Shown piece after piece: positions 12,138-25,432 of a stretch of 64,000 nt of DNA. The notes under the pieces are model-generated. The model saw only the letters and a list, made by a program, of their open reading frames with translations. It was not told where the DNA came from and did no database searches. The DNA is from Echinococcus granulosus (taxonomy: Eukaryota > Platyhelminthes > Cestoda > Cyclophyllidea > Taeniidae), in assembly GCF_000524195.1 (NCBI RefSeq), contig NW_020170430.1, positions 524,971 to 588,970 of the forward strand. Direction: 5' to 3'. Position numbers and translations under genes: made by a program. Every line of letters starts with the position of its first letter. Position 1 is the stretch's first letter.

Positions 12138-12298
12138 CTAGTTCAGTGAGTTGGCGAAGCGCGAGTTGTACAACTCCTCGTAGGCGTCGGTCATGCGCAG
12201 CTGGGTGGCGTGCTCGAAGATGCTTGATTGAATGTCGTTTTGCCAGAGCTTATGTCCGCCTTGTCCCACCATGTCCGCGGCAATTTGGAACACGGGAT
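12138..12298 (-). CDS. terminal exon of an unrecognised minus-strand gene
   Basis: A pyrimidine-rich tract ending CTCTGCACAG precedes an open segment of 53 residues (phase 1) ending in TAG at 12138. Fragments are DPVFQIAADMVGQGGHKLW and AYEELYNSRFANSLN. GC content, especially at third codon positions, is clearly higher than in the flanking DNA, as expected for a real exon. A polyadenylation signal follows. Upstream exons should lie above 12.3 kb on the minus strand. Two membrane-like open segments ending at possible donors near 13034 and 13575 are candidates but could not be joined. The product is not recognised. Confidence 0.5.
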
Positions 12299-15200
12299 CT
12301 GTGCAGAGGCGAGGAAGAGGTATAAGGTGTGTCAATTAATTCGTGGAAAGCGGCAACTAAAACAGGCATCACCCAGACCCACGCAGATGACAGGAACGTG
12401 TAGGGAGCGTGACTGGTGCCGCTGGTTGACGAAAAAGGCAAGGAAGGAAGGGGGGAACGAAGATAATGAATTCTTTACCTTGGGAAATAGTAAAAAAATG
12501 TGTAATACGCACTTTTATCAGGGAACAACACTGTGCCATCAGGAGCTAAACTATTTCCATAAGGCCAAGCACAATACTACATTGTTCGGTATAGTAGACA
12601 ATTTTCTTCGTGGTTGTATAAATACAGCTGTACTTTCGTCGAGGAGAGGCCATATGTTACGCATGAAAGTTCCATCCACAAAACTAGACCACCGGTGTAA
12701 TAGCAAGCACAACTGGGCATGCAACAACTTCGGAAACTCCGATGAAATCTACTTAAGTTTCAGCATGAAGTGTAAAGTTTTTCTTCCGAGGACGTCTTAA
12801 TAAATACCACTGGGACCAATTTTTATGCAAGCAAGTGAGTGTACAATCCTCTTAGTTCTCCGATGGGCTTGCTGTCAATGGTTACATCAAACACCTGTCA
12901 CTACAATGCACATCGTCTTGGAAATGCAGTGATCCGATTAACATGGCCAAATGGAAGCAGAAAATCCTGATGGCACGGTGTTTGCCGCATAGTACCCAGT
13001 CAATCTACTCAAGATAGCAAATATACTGCGGTACACTTACATGAATGACAAACAATAAAGAAGAAACAGGGGATGAATAGAAAAGTGGGAAACGAGGAGA
13101 CAGAAAAACGTCATGGCATACAACATTGGCAGTAAAAAACTAGGGTCTTTTGATTTCCTATCCCTTTTTTGAAAGGTTTCACAATACCGAAACGAAAATC
13201 TGGAAACTGATGCGTCAAAACATCAAATCACAGTTTCATATAGGTAGAACTCCTTTAGTCGGTTTGCTTTAAAGACTCAACCTCCTGACAAGGTCCAGAA
13301 GTTGAACTAGGACCCGATGTTACACCTGATAGTACGTCAAACAAATAAACGAACAAAGCTTAACTCATACGTATTCGACACTGTCAAAAATACGTAACAT
13401 CAGAACCTGTTTTTACCTTCGACCATTCCCGTACAAGCGTTGATGAAACACCCGGAGGTGTGATTCTTATAACCAGCATTATGCACAAGGTAAAAGATTA
13501 CCTAAATGGAAAGCAGGGTATAACGTAATCTGATTGGACACAAGACAGCTAAACGAGGGATTGGAGTAAGTAATACCTCAGTAAAGCAAACCATGTAGGT
13601 AAGATCCGGGCGAGAAAAGAAATAATCCGCCTGAAATGTAAATCCCTGTGGCTGACTGAAGATCTCGCGAGACGAGGCGAAGAGTGTCCGAATATCTTAT
13701 CTGTTTCTGAGAGCATATGTATCTATGCAGATCTAATATTTGAACATAAAATCCACTGGATATCAGGAGTCTACTAAGACACATAGACTGCAATGGACGG
13801 ACTTAAATTCGTATTTGCCTTCTCAAAAGCATCACTCGCAACAGCCGACGCCAAAGCACTCTAGTCTAACATTTGAAGTGCTTTCTTTCAACTTACAAAC
13901 TTACTAAAGGTAGCGCAAACATAAGACCGACTATAGTGAAGAAGTTTAGCATCAGAAGAGTGCAGATGAAACAACACAAAGTTCGCAGACCACGCTTCCC
14001 TTCGACGAAAATATGTCGCACGGATATGTTGATAGGTGCTTTCTCGAGAAATTTATTTCAGACTGAAAGAGTTCAAGTAACTTCAAAAAGCCTATTACCG
14101 AAAACTAGAGGGGGCGGGGAGGCTTGGGGGAAAGCAGAAGAAAAAAGTATTGCAGCACCAGCACGAGAATTAAAAGGCTTGAAAATGGCGGAGCAGCTGG
14201 ACTAGTTGTGGTTGTGTGTGCTTCGTTGAAAAATTGGTTCTGGCATATTGTTCGTGGATGGTTACTACCAGCTTTCTTACCAGCGCCAGATAGCGCCGTA
14301 CTGACTCCATGAAAGCATCCTTGAGCCAACCTTCTCAACCACTCAATAAGGTGTAGTTGGCGAGGCTTGTACGAGATACGGTAGGTGGTGGCTGTGGAAG
14401 CTGGTGCAATTTCAGCTCTCGTTTTGCAGTCGCACAGGTAAAATGGATCATCATCAGCAGCAGCCGAAGCATCTCTTTTGGAATTGTCTGGTGCTGTTTG
14501 CTTTCCGAGGACACGAAATGAGGAAAAAAGACGCAATGTCACTGACACCTGCTGCGCACTCGTGATTGGCCAGAGTTGTGGCGAAAACACACGGGATGAG
14601 ACTTGCCATATCTTTTCATGAAAGTTGGCATTCTTCGAAAGATTGCTTGACTACATTTATCTCACAGCCAATTTTGGAAGATTAGTGTGAGCTGAAGAAA
14701 ATGGTTTAGCAAGATGTCACTGCTTATGCATACCCATAAAACAAATGCATCGTTCATATTTAAATTAAATATGCAACCCATAACCTGTTCAGCTAACTCA
14801 CCCAAACTGTATTAAAAGTTGACAACACTACCAAGTATGCATTGCCTTCAAGTAGATACTATTTGCCAAACTATACTTTTTCCTATGTTGGCAGTGGTCA
14901 AGCTCCAAACGGATCCGACTGGCCAACCAGATTGGTTGCAAAAGAGACGGAATAGGAGAACACCTTAAAACTATTTCCCCTAATTTTTCAAGCAAAGCAA
15001 TAGCAAGTGGTGTGGATAAAGTTCCGCCATTAGCCTACAGTGCATAGCCATCTACCGAATGAAGAGATTTTGGAGATGATGAGCCTGAAAAGGGGGATGC
15101 CTAATTAAAGTGTGAGACGTGTAGAGCCTGCGGGACGAACGGGGGTTGGTTTGTTTGAAAACTGTATCTAATGCTAAGTGCGAAGCACTAAGAGTCAAAC

Positions 15201-18200
15201 AGATTAGGCCGCACCCATGCAATACTGGGCTGGTGGTGAACAATTACAATTGTGAAGACATTGTGACGGGCAGGATGTGATCATAACATGATCACAAAAA
15301 ATCACACACGGCTCTATTAATTAATGCTCCCCACAAAATCGTTGCAACAATGCCAACCAGTGTAATCTTGTGCAATTGTTCTGCCAAGTCGTAATAAATA
15401 AGTTTTTATTTCTCAAATGTCCTGAAGTTAAAATGAGAACGAATTCGATCACCTTCAAAGACAAATGTACGATGGATCACATACTATTTTGTGTTAACTT
15501 ATGCATTCAGTCTGACAACCACACGCACATGACAACTGCAAGCATAGCAAATGAGCATATTCATCGCAGCAAGTTGCAGTCGTTTCTCTCAGTCTCCGAA
15601 ATTCCTTATGTAAACACTCGACACCCGTCAATCCCGCAAGCCGTTCCGCCCCTAGGCAAGGCGTTAAACTAGTTGTCAATTTTTGGGGTGTGCATACCCC
15701 TGCCAACCAAGGATAATAAACCACCATAAGTCTACAAATCACGCAATCTTTGTTGTGTTTTGGTGAAAGAACGAGTCTTGAGCGGAAGACTCCGAGCACC
15801 GTAATTTCCAGTTACATCAACCTACTTCATTGCACGTCAGTCTTTAATTGAACGATGCATTTGTTGCATTATTATTTTAAAGGTGCTGAGTATATGCACA
15901 AGCACAGGTAACAATGCAGACACACAAAGTTATGCATTAGAGCCGTGCGTAACAATCGGTACCCTTGTAACCTACGCCATGGATTACAGTGAAACATGGG
16001 CTTAAAGATTAAGTTTTCGGTTTGCAAAATTTAATAGCTCCTCAATCGGACACAGCAATAAATGTCATCGGCCTTGTAAGAATCATCAAGGGTGGATGGG
16101 CGCATGGCGCAATAGAATAAAATCGCGTTCAACCAACCGACCGCATTTTGAAGTTTTAGAATTGCGAATTAAGGGCAGCATGTTTACTAAAGTTTCTGTG
16201 TTGTACTAATTAGAGTTCGTCTAGAAATTTCTTCTAACACAAGCTTTCCAAACGACGACACTGAATATCGAATTCGAAACGGTTCCGAACATGCTACACC
16301 CAAACACCCACGCATGTTTCTAACATGTGCAAACATAAAAATAAGCAACAGGCATTTGCCAGGGCCGTAAGTAGCAATGAATTTTTTAGGTCTACCAAAG
16401 TACCATGCTCAGGCGCTAAAGTTCAGGCCTTATGTTACACCATTAGGGGCAGAAATTGGGTCGTCCTTATTTGTTAAGTGCGAAATTAGCCTACAATACC
16501 GCTTACAATAATGTCACCTAAATAATACCCCGACAGAGGCAAGGAACGCATTAGAGATTTTAGACACTAAGAACGATGGTGTTAAAATGTATATTGTCGT
16601 ACCTTCGCTGCGGTTGGAGGCGGTGCTCGTGAAAAATGGCGCAATCCCTAATCACCCACTGAGAGTCAGACAACAAGCAAACACCGGGAAGAATCTCCCC
16701 TTAGACACGGTTCCAGTGGCAGAAGCATGTTTGTCAATTACAATTAAATATATGCAAGCCACGCACCATGGCGCAGATTCGTAAACACTGTAACAGTGGC
16801 GTAGAGGGAAACCCTGCGAAGCACTAGAAACAACAGCTTTCCTTCCGCAAACATCTTTCCAACCGCTTACAACTTAACTGATGCGATCGAATTTGGCGAT
16901 AGATATCAATGTCGAAGGTGTCAGGAAGCGATGTAGGTGTCCGCCAAATATCCGGATCCAACTTGAAATAAGTAGTAACTCGGCACGAGGTGGATCCTCC
17001 AGTGCCAAATTATACGCCTTCTGTAATGTGTGGCTGCAAAAACTATTCGATAGAATAGAATGATAGCAAGCAGAAGTGGTTACAAAGGAAAACCACCACC
17101 ATTGAGTTCTAGCAACTGACACATCAATGCTACTAAGACATCGCATCAAGATGGCAAACATTCCTGCTATATTACTGACCTCGCTATTCATATGAACAGC
17201 TAGAGTTTAAAAAAAATGTATTGAAAATTGATCTCATATGACCTGTAATTGCATCTGCAAGTATACAAAAATTGCACCTGACCATTCCACTCTGAAATGG
17301 ATATTACCCTTCGCATATGGAAACAGTCGTCAAGTACCTTTATTAGTGCTGAAATTAATGTTGATGTGTTCCCAAACGATGGCCATACCATCGTTTGGCC
17401 ACCGCCAAAGCGATTGCACTAAGAGGAAAGTAGTGAGTGTCACCAAATCTAGATCCATCAAATTGTTTGTGAGGTAACGTTTAACGGATTTATGGATACG
17501 CCTGGCAAAACTAATTAAACAGTTCTGTATACGTTACGGGACTGAGCCACACTAATTTCGCGTTTACGAAAATGTCTGAACTAACGGAATAAGTGATAAA
17601 CTGATTACGTCACAAAAACAAGTATACCAATTCCCGTGAAACTTGAAATGAGCAAATATTACTACCTATCATGTTTTATATAGTGGCTTGGCAAGGATAT
17701 TTATGAACTACACGACTTGGCAAACCTATCCTGCCACCTACCAACCAATCAGCAAGCAACTATGAACCAACGCTTTGGGATAAATAGCTGAACAATGCAG
17801 TGAAAGGATAAAATTTCAGAATGGCTGTTTCATGAAGAAAAAATCTGCATAAGCTATGAGAACGGAGGCAAAATTTTGCAAACCGAAAACGTTGGTAACT
17901 CATATATAGCTGGAAATAATTGTTGGAAATAAAGATTTGGCTCAAATAATTTCCCAGGTGTACAACTAAGTTCTCCGTTGCCTTTATTCCACAAAGTGGA
18001 TTTAAGTGACAAAAAAGTAAATAATCACAATGCCCGGATTTACGATATCTTGTTGAAAACGATCAAGCTCTGTGTTGAAAATCTGAGCGGTAGTACATTA
18101 ATTCTTCATAATCCTTGAATTGGACCTGCGAATCAGCTCAGAGGTGAAAGGACGTGGCGATCCTGAGGACCAAGTTATGAACTTGGGAGAGAATGTCCCA

Positions 18201-20091
18201 GCACAATTTGAGGATGATTCCACCGTTGATTGGCCTGCGTGTGGTTACAGTTCGTCTTGCATTCAATCCACTCACCCAAACGTTATTAGAGACGCTCATA
18301 GTTTACAAATTCCTGGCTAGTACAGTATAGTGATAGCCTATCTACATTAAATGCCTTATAGGCAGCATTAACTCTCCGGATTTTGTAGGCTATTATTACC
18401 ATTTGCTCTCCTTTAAAATGTGACACAAAGAGTGCTTTCACGAGGCACCCATTTTTGCAAACACCATTGTAGTGCTGATCAGAAATGCAAATCATGCACC
18501 GAAATCACTCCCCATGAAAGTCGTAAAAGCATTTAGACAGGGATCGTTTGGATAACTTCAAGCCCAACATTTATTCAAGTTGCAGGTTCCTCATTTTCGC
18601 TCAAATTACTTTTCTAATAAGGCTGCTTTTGTCCACTTTAGTCTTCAACATTTTGTCCTTTTGAATGAGGCCACAATTTTCAAACCGCAAAGGCCAAACA
18701 AGGTAGCAGTTTAACCGGCCAAAGTGAAGCTTTCAAGACCGATTTTGAAAATTTTGGTAGAGTGAATGACGTCGGAAACGTTCACTTTGAGTGGCACAGA
18801 TATTCCCTTAGAAAGAGCGAAAAAACCTATTCCGATTTCAACGGTGGGATAAATACTGGCATGGAGAATTTAGCTGTACACTGAGGAATTTTAATTGCCA
18901 AAATTACAGCGTTGTCTACTCGCGCATTCAATAAGGTGGTTCGAGGTATTTTTGCGATCCTGATCTCCAAGTTAAAATGTGAAAATGGGATGAAAACTTT
19001 GCCAATTCTGTGTAAATTAACGCTCGCAAGTTGCTCAGCTCAAAATGCTGTCAAAATATAGAGAATAAAGGTAATGGTACAAAGGTACAGGAGTAATAAA
19101 CAGATTCTTTTCTTACTGTTTGTCAACCAGCGTTGTAAAGGTTGCCACGGAATAAACTTCGAGTAAATTATTTCTAATAAAATTCGTAAGTAGTGCTACC
19201 AATGAAAAGATATAGTTCTTGTTTATTGGGATGCTCAAATGCCAATTCACATGACTGATTCGTGCAGCAAATGAATTCTATCGACACATACAGAAGTTAA
19301 GGAATCAGTACAGTATTGGAGTGGTGGAAATGTTTATAAACAAAAAACCGTTAAATTTTCCTCCGTCGTGTGTACATGCTTCGATTTAAAATTTTGCAAA
19401 AATGAAAACTACATAGAAAGAAAATATGCTCTTCTGGGCTGACAGCTATTAGCGAAATCAACCTGACAAGAATCAGCTCATGTATATTATTCCCAAAAGA
19501 ATCGACCCCTACAAAACTGTACGTGTGCAATACATGCTGGGATTCATGTTACACCTCCACAGTGGAATTTCGTCCACCCTAGAACACTCAGAGGAGGTCG
19601 AGGCTGAAAATATGTTTTTATACTTAGCAATATCATCAATGGACGTGGATTACACGGTACATAAGCGAGCATGGGAATTGTCAAAACGCCCACTGAAAGC
19701 AGTAGTCATGTAAGTATTTCTGTGAGAAGCGTCAAGAACACATTTAGCTACTCTGCACACTAATACGCTATTGATATTGTAGTTTACATACAAACCCGTG
19801 CGGACCATTTTTCTGGAACTAATTCTTCCACAGAATTCCAATTACTGTGCTTATGCTATTGGATAAGAATAGATAATTGGGACTGGATCCCAAACACCTC
19901 ATTTGATTGATACTCAACATTATCAAGGCAAATGGAGCACCAGAAGACTTCTTATTCTAGATTAACGATCAACTATAGATAAATGATTTACTGCTTGTTT
20001 ACCAATAATTCCGTGGCATCCATTTACAACGCTAAATTGAATTCATAGGAAACGTATCTACTCAATTAAAGCTACTCGAAGACATTTAATT
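12299..20091. other. long region, possible upstream exons, otherwise nothing assignable
   Basis: It may hold introns and further exons of the gene ending at 12138. A 161-codon open frame on the minus strand at 14590-14105 lies in GC-richer DNA but shows no family signature. A plus-strand frame at 19480-19713 ends at a GTAAGT donor and could be an exon of an unrecognised gene. No repeat copies were seen. Confidence 0.25.
19480..19711 (+). CDS. possible exon of an unknown gene
   Basis: Open segment with mixed composition ending at AGTCAT followed by GTAAGTATTT, a good donor. A plausible acceptor (TAATTCTTCCACAG, ending near 19832) would add a short tail of about 14 residues before a stop. Product fragments: RIDPYKTVRVQYMLGFML and YTVHKRAWELSKRPLK. 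No domain is recognised and chance is a real alternative. Confidence 0.25.
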
Positions 20092-21238
20092 TCAAACCAC
20101 TTTATAGGGTTGACATACCGCTGTTACGCCGGCATCTAGAGATGAACTGTGCGCTTATATTCATGAACGCGCACATGGATTCAAAAAAATGGAAGTGACA
20201 CTTACCCGAAAACCGCAGTCGTTTATCAGAAAGGTCTCCGTCAAGAGCGCCCACCGAGGCAAGACTATCTCTTGACCGCTTACATGCAAACACATTATTG
20301 TTGCGCAATATGGAAACATTTGGAGGAATATGATTTTCTTGTTTCTTGATTCGAGACGCCTCATTCACCAGTGAAGCGAACGTAAAATGTCCGTTAATAG
20401 CAGCTACCTCAGAGGCCGTTCGCTTATAGAAATTGCGGGTACTAAAAGCATTCCGAAGTAGTATGCAACTGCTTACTCTGTACAAGCTCCAGCTTCAAGA
20501 AGCATCTTCATGCAACTGATGTGTCCATGTCTTGCTGCTTTGTGAAGGGGAGTGTCACCACTAGAGTCCTGGAAGTTAATTCCAGCCCCATTCCTTATAA
20601 GTACAAGTAAACAATCTTCAAAGCCCATTTCTGCGGCGATATGTAATGGCGTTGTAAGGGAAAGATGAGCCGCTACGTCAAGAGCTCGAAAAGGTGCCAG
20701 AATCATAAGACAATCGCACTATTTAAGCGGTTGATGAGGCATCTTTTGACGTACTTGATTAGTTGATGCCGCCCAATGTGCGGGAGTCCAGTAGTTTAGT
20801 GAATCAAGATCAAATGGACTGAAGTTTGTTTTTATAAGACATTGTTGTAACCCAGTTGCGTCACCGGAGCGACTGAGATAGTGTAGAGGGTATTGACATA
20901 AAATTTCGTTTTCAACTTGTGAAGCCTAAAAAATTTTCAGAGTTGAAATAGAAACCAAATTGAATAGGATGACATATCAATCCCAAAAGCCAATGTAACA
21001 AAAACTAGTAATGAACACAATTGACCTTTAAATGTACCCATATTCGGCACCTAATCCGGAGTTATTCCCCGTTCAAAATAAGGGTTGTGAAAATGCATAA
21101 AATAGAGAAGACAAAAATTGAGAATCCGCCACCATACCATTCCCGCAGCTTCCCTATCGACTCCCACAGGAAAAAAGTCTATAAATGAATATCCAAGCTC
21201 AAGGTCAGGGTAGCACTTACAAAAATAGAGGAGTTCAT
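20092..21238 (-). CDS. ankyrin-repeat protein similar to ANKRD10
   Basis: Five exons give a closed 236-residue model: 21238-21221, 20925-20755, 20718-20477, 20441-20206 and 20135-20092. Introns are 295, 36, 35 and 70 bases, and every junction keeps frame. The first exon codes only MNSSIF. Ankyrin motifs are visible in order: YPLHYLSRSGDAT, YWTPAHWAAST, TTPLHIAAEMGFEDCLLVLI, GDTPLHKAARHGHISCMKML, and a last repeat TASEVAAINGHFTFASLV. A basic KKQ segment and RSRDSLASVGALDGDLSDK follow. The pattern W-T-P-A-H-W-A-A in repeat 2 and the short polar tail resemble vertebrate ANKRD10, whose function is poorly known. The final exon (14 codons) is the least certain. An ATTAAA lies just downstream of the stop. 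Confidence 0.7.
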
Positions 21239-21947
21239 TAAAAGTATCAATGCTCCAAATAATAACCACTGTTTTTCAAATACTGTAGAATCAGCAGAAA
21301 GATAAAAGCGATAAAAGCTCTGTATCTGTACATAATTATTGCGCATAAAAGGTGTTCACTTTGTGTAATTATGGCAACCATGCATAACTTTTACTAAAAT
21401 CATGCTTATTTTTAAAATATCCCGGGAATTAGGGGCATTTTTGGTAAAAGAGCCTTAGCCCTTTGATTGCAAAACCACCTTGTCCTATAGCTGCCCATAG
21501 GCAAATATACTAAACTTTTAGTTCTATTGTGTTAATCCTATGCATCGTTTAACTTCATGAACGCCCTCGCCTCTGCACTCGGCAGTAATGGCCTTTCAGC
21601 CCTTCCATAAGGAATTTTGAAAGGTTTCTTCTTCCCTTTATGAGTGCTGCGCTCTACAGTGCAGAAAATACTTCAGTAATTCCGGGCACCATAAATTATA
21701 TTTTTTTTTAATGAATAAGGTCCAATGCAATGCGGTAGCAGACAAAGGCGCAGCTGAGCTCGAAGAGTTGCACATTAAAGTGTCATACATAGTTTCACTC
21801 CTACCCAAGATTTTAATTCGAGCCTCTCCGGTTACAAAACCCTACCTTCGAGTAATAATGCTACTAGATCTCATTGAATTGTTATTGCCACGCCGTTACG
21901 AGATGAAATTGACTGAGATGGCTTGAGGAGGTAAAGGTAGACAACAG
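21239..21947. other. intergenic, no gene seen
   Basis: AT-rich DNA between the ankyrin gene start and repeat copy c. It includes an A/T homopolymer-rich patch near 21700. No splice-consistent exon was found. Confidence 0.3.
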
Positions 21948-22143
21948 TGTAATACGATAATGGTTTATCCCTTAATATTGGCGAGGTGCCACCCTTGCAC
22001 TTTGAATTAGCCCTCTTGTACCTCGCTGGGTCGGCTGGCCTTTCGGGCCATGCCAATAGCCCAGACACCTTCTCTGCGCTGAATATTTATTCTGCCCCAG
22101 TATTTTGTCTTCTTTCGTCTTCAGGGAGTCTCAAGACGCTAAA
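21948..22143 (+). mobile_element. solo-LTR/TRIM-like repeat, copy c (intact, with target duplication)
   Basis: 196-bp copy beginning TGTAATACGATAATGG and ending GACGCTAAA, where the usual TACA has become TAAA. Exact 4-bp direct repeats ACAG flank it (21944-21947 and 22144-22147). Internal blocks match copies a and g closely, so this is a fairly young insertion. Confidence 0.75.
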
Positions 22144-22147
22144 ACAG

Positions 22148-25100
22148 TCACCCATTAAAAGACCACATTCCTCGATTTATAAAATAAAATCCCCAAGAAT
22201 GCAGAGGTGGCTAGGCTTCTACGCTTGTCAAATGAATGTTTAAGTATGCAACTCTATGTGCGTTATAACTAGAATTAATTCGAAAATCTGCCTTTGAAAA
22301 AGTGGAGGCCACTTCGCCTTTGGTTCTGTCGGGTATGGTATTAGTTCACGGTTTCATTGATAAATGTCACCCAAAAATGTGAGAAAGCCTCACAACTTCT
22401 GCAATTGTCATTACGTGATCGCCTCGTATTTGCATCGAAGCAGTTTTGTGATCTGCAATTAGACAAAAGACTCAAATGGGGCAACGGTGCCTATTTCCTC
22501 ATACGTTCATATTTGCTAGTACGAGGAACTAGAACTCGCTGAATTCCATCCATGCACCACATGGGATAAAGTGGTACATCAACACACCGTTGGTTCGTCA
22601 TTTGCATAAGTTTCCCTTGACTATAACCAAAAAGAAAAATAAGAATGTAATGCTAATGTTTTTGGTTTGAGATTGAATCGTGCCAAGCGATAAATCAATT
22701 TTGCTGCAAATAAGGTGTGTGCAAAAGGATAACAAAGTATCTGCAAGTTAAAGAACGCTGCCCTTACTTCTGTGCAGGGCCCAACGAATCAGACTTGGCG
22801 CATCGAGCACCGAAATGCGAAAGTGTGATTCGCCACTTTCCATTACCGAAGTGAAAGAAACCACTTCCAAGCTCCTTTAAAGGCGGCTGTGTAAGTTCCT
22901 TACTCGGATGTCTGAAGGACATCTCGCATTTTTTTGGTAAACAATTGCATAGGATTTACAGTGTCTCTTCACGCTATACTATTTTTTTAGTCAGTGTAGC
23001 ATATATTGCACATAAACCTAATAAACTGGGACTGCTCTTGTAGTTTCTTACTGAGTTTGGTTCGCACTTTAAAAAAGCCAAACAAATCTCGTGATGTATC
23101 AACGGATGCTCCTCTCATTTATATGTGTTAATCTGAGAGGCCAAAATGAACTTTAAATTATTCACGAATGTTTTTGTCGGGGGTTTTAAAGCTTACAAAG
23201 ATATCTACTAATCTAGAACGCAATGAGGCAAAAAAAACTTTAGGATTTTTCTTTGCCTACTGCTGGCACTTGTTCTGAGGACATGCTACGGTCCCATCAA
23301 GGTTTGCCTTCGTCACCGACTCCTTTTGTAGTTCTGGATCGTGTGCGTTCAGTTTCAGCATAAGCATTCCACCCGACCTAATGGTTACCGTTCTCGTCCG
23401 GGAGAGTCAACCATTAAACATCATGCTAGTGCTTTCAATTATGCAGGTGCCATTAGTTTAGGCGTGTTGAAGGCGACTACAAAGTGGAAGCTAGTAAAGG
23501 GAACATTTAACTCTTGGGAATAGGAACAAATTTAACTTTACCAATCGGCTTAGGTGCCATTTAAGTCGAAAATGGGAGTATACATATATCCATTAAAAAG
23601 CCAGACGAAAGAAGAAAACGAAAGATACCTCATTGGGACCTCTGATGGAGGGCAGGAGTTTGATGATGGAGTAGGCGACTAAAGTGACAGTGGCAAAACT
23701 CACCTTGGTCCCAACGGAATTAGGAAATGGCGCATTGACTACGTAATCTGGCCATTTACCTGTGTAGGCAAAGCGGCATAGCGATATATACGACTATCCA
23801 CGGATCCTTAAGGTCAGTCCGCAATCACTTACTATTAGCAACAAGGCTTTGCCTTTAACATATTTATACGAATGCAACCACTCAGAGTTTCTGTGTATAA
23901 AAGTCACCGTTTAAGGTACTGCAGATGACCCTTAGCTAATAGGCAGAAAGTGTTACTCTACCATTTCAGTGAATATAAATTATTTCATTTGAAGAAGATC
24001 TTTGATACAAAGCATTAACAATTCTGTTTGAGCAGTGGCCACCACTCACAGCCTCAAAATTATTGCCCTTATCATCAGCTACACTACCTTACGCAGCAAC
24101 GATCACATTTGGCCTGAAGAATCATATAATTGAAACCACACCACTTTGGCACTTAACCACAGTGCTTCAAAATGCGGTTCCAATGGGTGCCACAGTGGGG
24201 AGTGAATCATCTACCAAGGCAATCCCACATCGAGTTTGGGGACCAGTCCTCCCCACGAAAGCCCTAACGGACATCGACAATTTGCCTCGGTTCTGCCAAG
24301 TCGGCAATATGAGCGTAAACACTTTCATGATAAATACTTATTCATACAAAAGACTCATGCCACATAAATTCACCCAAGTTTCATAATTTTCAGCTAGTAT
24401 TGAGCCATTAAAATGGTGGCTAGTACAGTGCGAATTACTCGAAACTGTTTTACTTAGGTTGGTGCATAGTGCGGAAAGACTTCACATGCGTTTGAAGGCG
24501 TACGTCTGAGAGAACAACCGATTTTTTTACACATCAAATGGAGAGCATATCGCGAATTCTACCAGTAGAACCTCAAGGCGGGTGCTAAAGAATTTGGTAG
24601 CTTGGGCAGCTTTGATCACCAAGAAGGTGACAACGTTGTCGTAGAATGAAGACACAGCAAGACGCATTGGTCAGCCCAAGTTTTTGTGAACAACAGAAGT
24701 GAATGTTGACGCACAGGTTGTCTTAAAGACGCACCAGTCATATCAACCTCAGCATGGTCAACGTCCTCATCAGAAAAAGCAAAACTGTAAACTCCCAGCC
24801 TCCTTCGATGAGGAATGCACAGGTTCTGTGACAAAATCTTGATGAAAGCAGGAATGCAAACCCTCTCAAAGTCTAGCAGTACCGGTGATGGTCTTAGCTT
24901 GCAGAACCACATCAGCGCCTTCGCTGCAGCATCACACGTCCTCCAGTGAAAAAGGAACCGTGCAAGTCCATAGTAAGCCCACCTATCTGACCCACAAAAC
25001 CCTATCCCATGTGGGTTTTGGTGATTATTAACCACTCAGTATCAGAGACTTCCGCGAAGTCACATTAGAACATATTATCATTTATCTATTTCTACATAAT

Positions 25101-25371
25101 GGATGCCCAGAAGTACCTTTTCTGAGCAACTCCAATCTCTAAGTTCCAATTTTACGACCTTTGTGATTTCAAAGTTGCAGTCTACTAAGAGCCGGAGAAA
25201 CCTTGTATTGTTTAAAAAAAGCTGACAATTTGTACATACCATAAAAAACAGGTGTGCTAATTTTCAAGACTAAAAATAGGGAATCCATTCATCCCGGAAT
25301 GCCTTAAAATGGGCACGAAATTATTGGGTGAAAGCCTAAAAACTAATCAAATAAGAGAGTTTTCTAAATGT
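22148..25371. other. intergenic, one unexplained open frame
   Basis: Mostly featureless AT-rich DNA. A 139-codon open frame on the minus strand (25035-24616) stands out by length but shows no domain, no repeats and no obvious splice partner, so it is not called as a gene. Confidence 0.3.
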
Positions 25372-25377
25372 TTTATT
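25372..25377 (-). terminator. AATAAA polyadenylation signal of the SDHAF1-TAM41 unit
   Basis: CTGAATAAAACA on the minus strand, about 55 bases past the TAM41 stop. No AATAAA lies between the two reading frames, so this signal probably ends a transcript that carries both. Confidence 0.65.
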
Positions 25378-25432
25378 CAGACAAATTCTACCAATTAAAA
25401 AAAATGAGATGGGTGGAGAGCTGCGCTCTTCA

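Noticed and set aside
12228..12800. 190-codon plus-strand frame.
   Set aside because: Its first part is antisense to the terminal exon at 12138-12298 and the rest has no recognisable feature.
14105..14590. 161-codon minus-strand frame in GC-richer DNA.
   Set aside because: No domain, and an alternative frame in the same stretch is equally open. It may contain an exon but none could be delimited.
24616..25035. 139-codon minus-strand frame, first thought to be a transposase or RNase H fragment.
   Set aside because: No catalytic motif or zinc finger pattern was found, and no repeats flank it.
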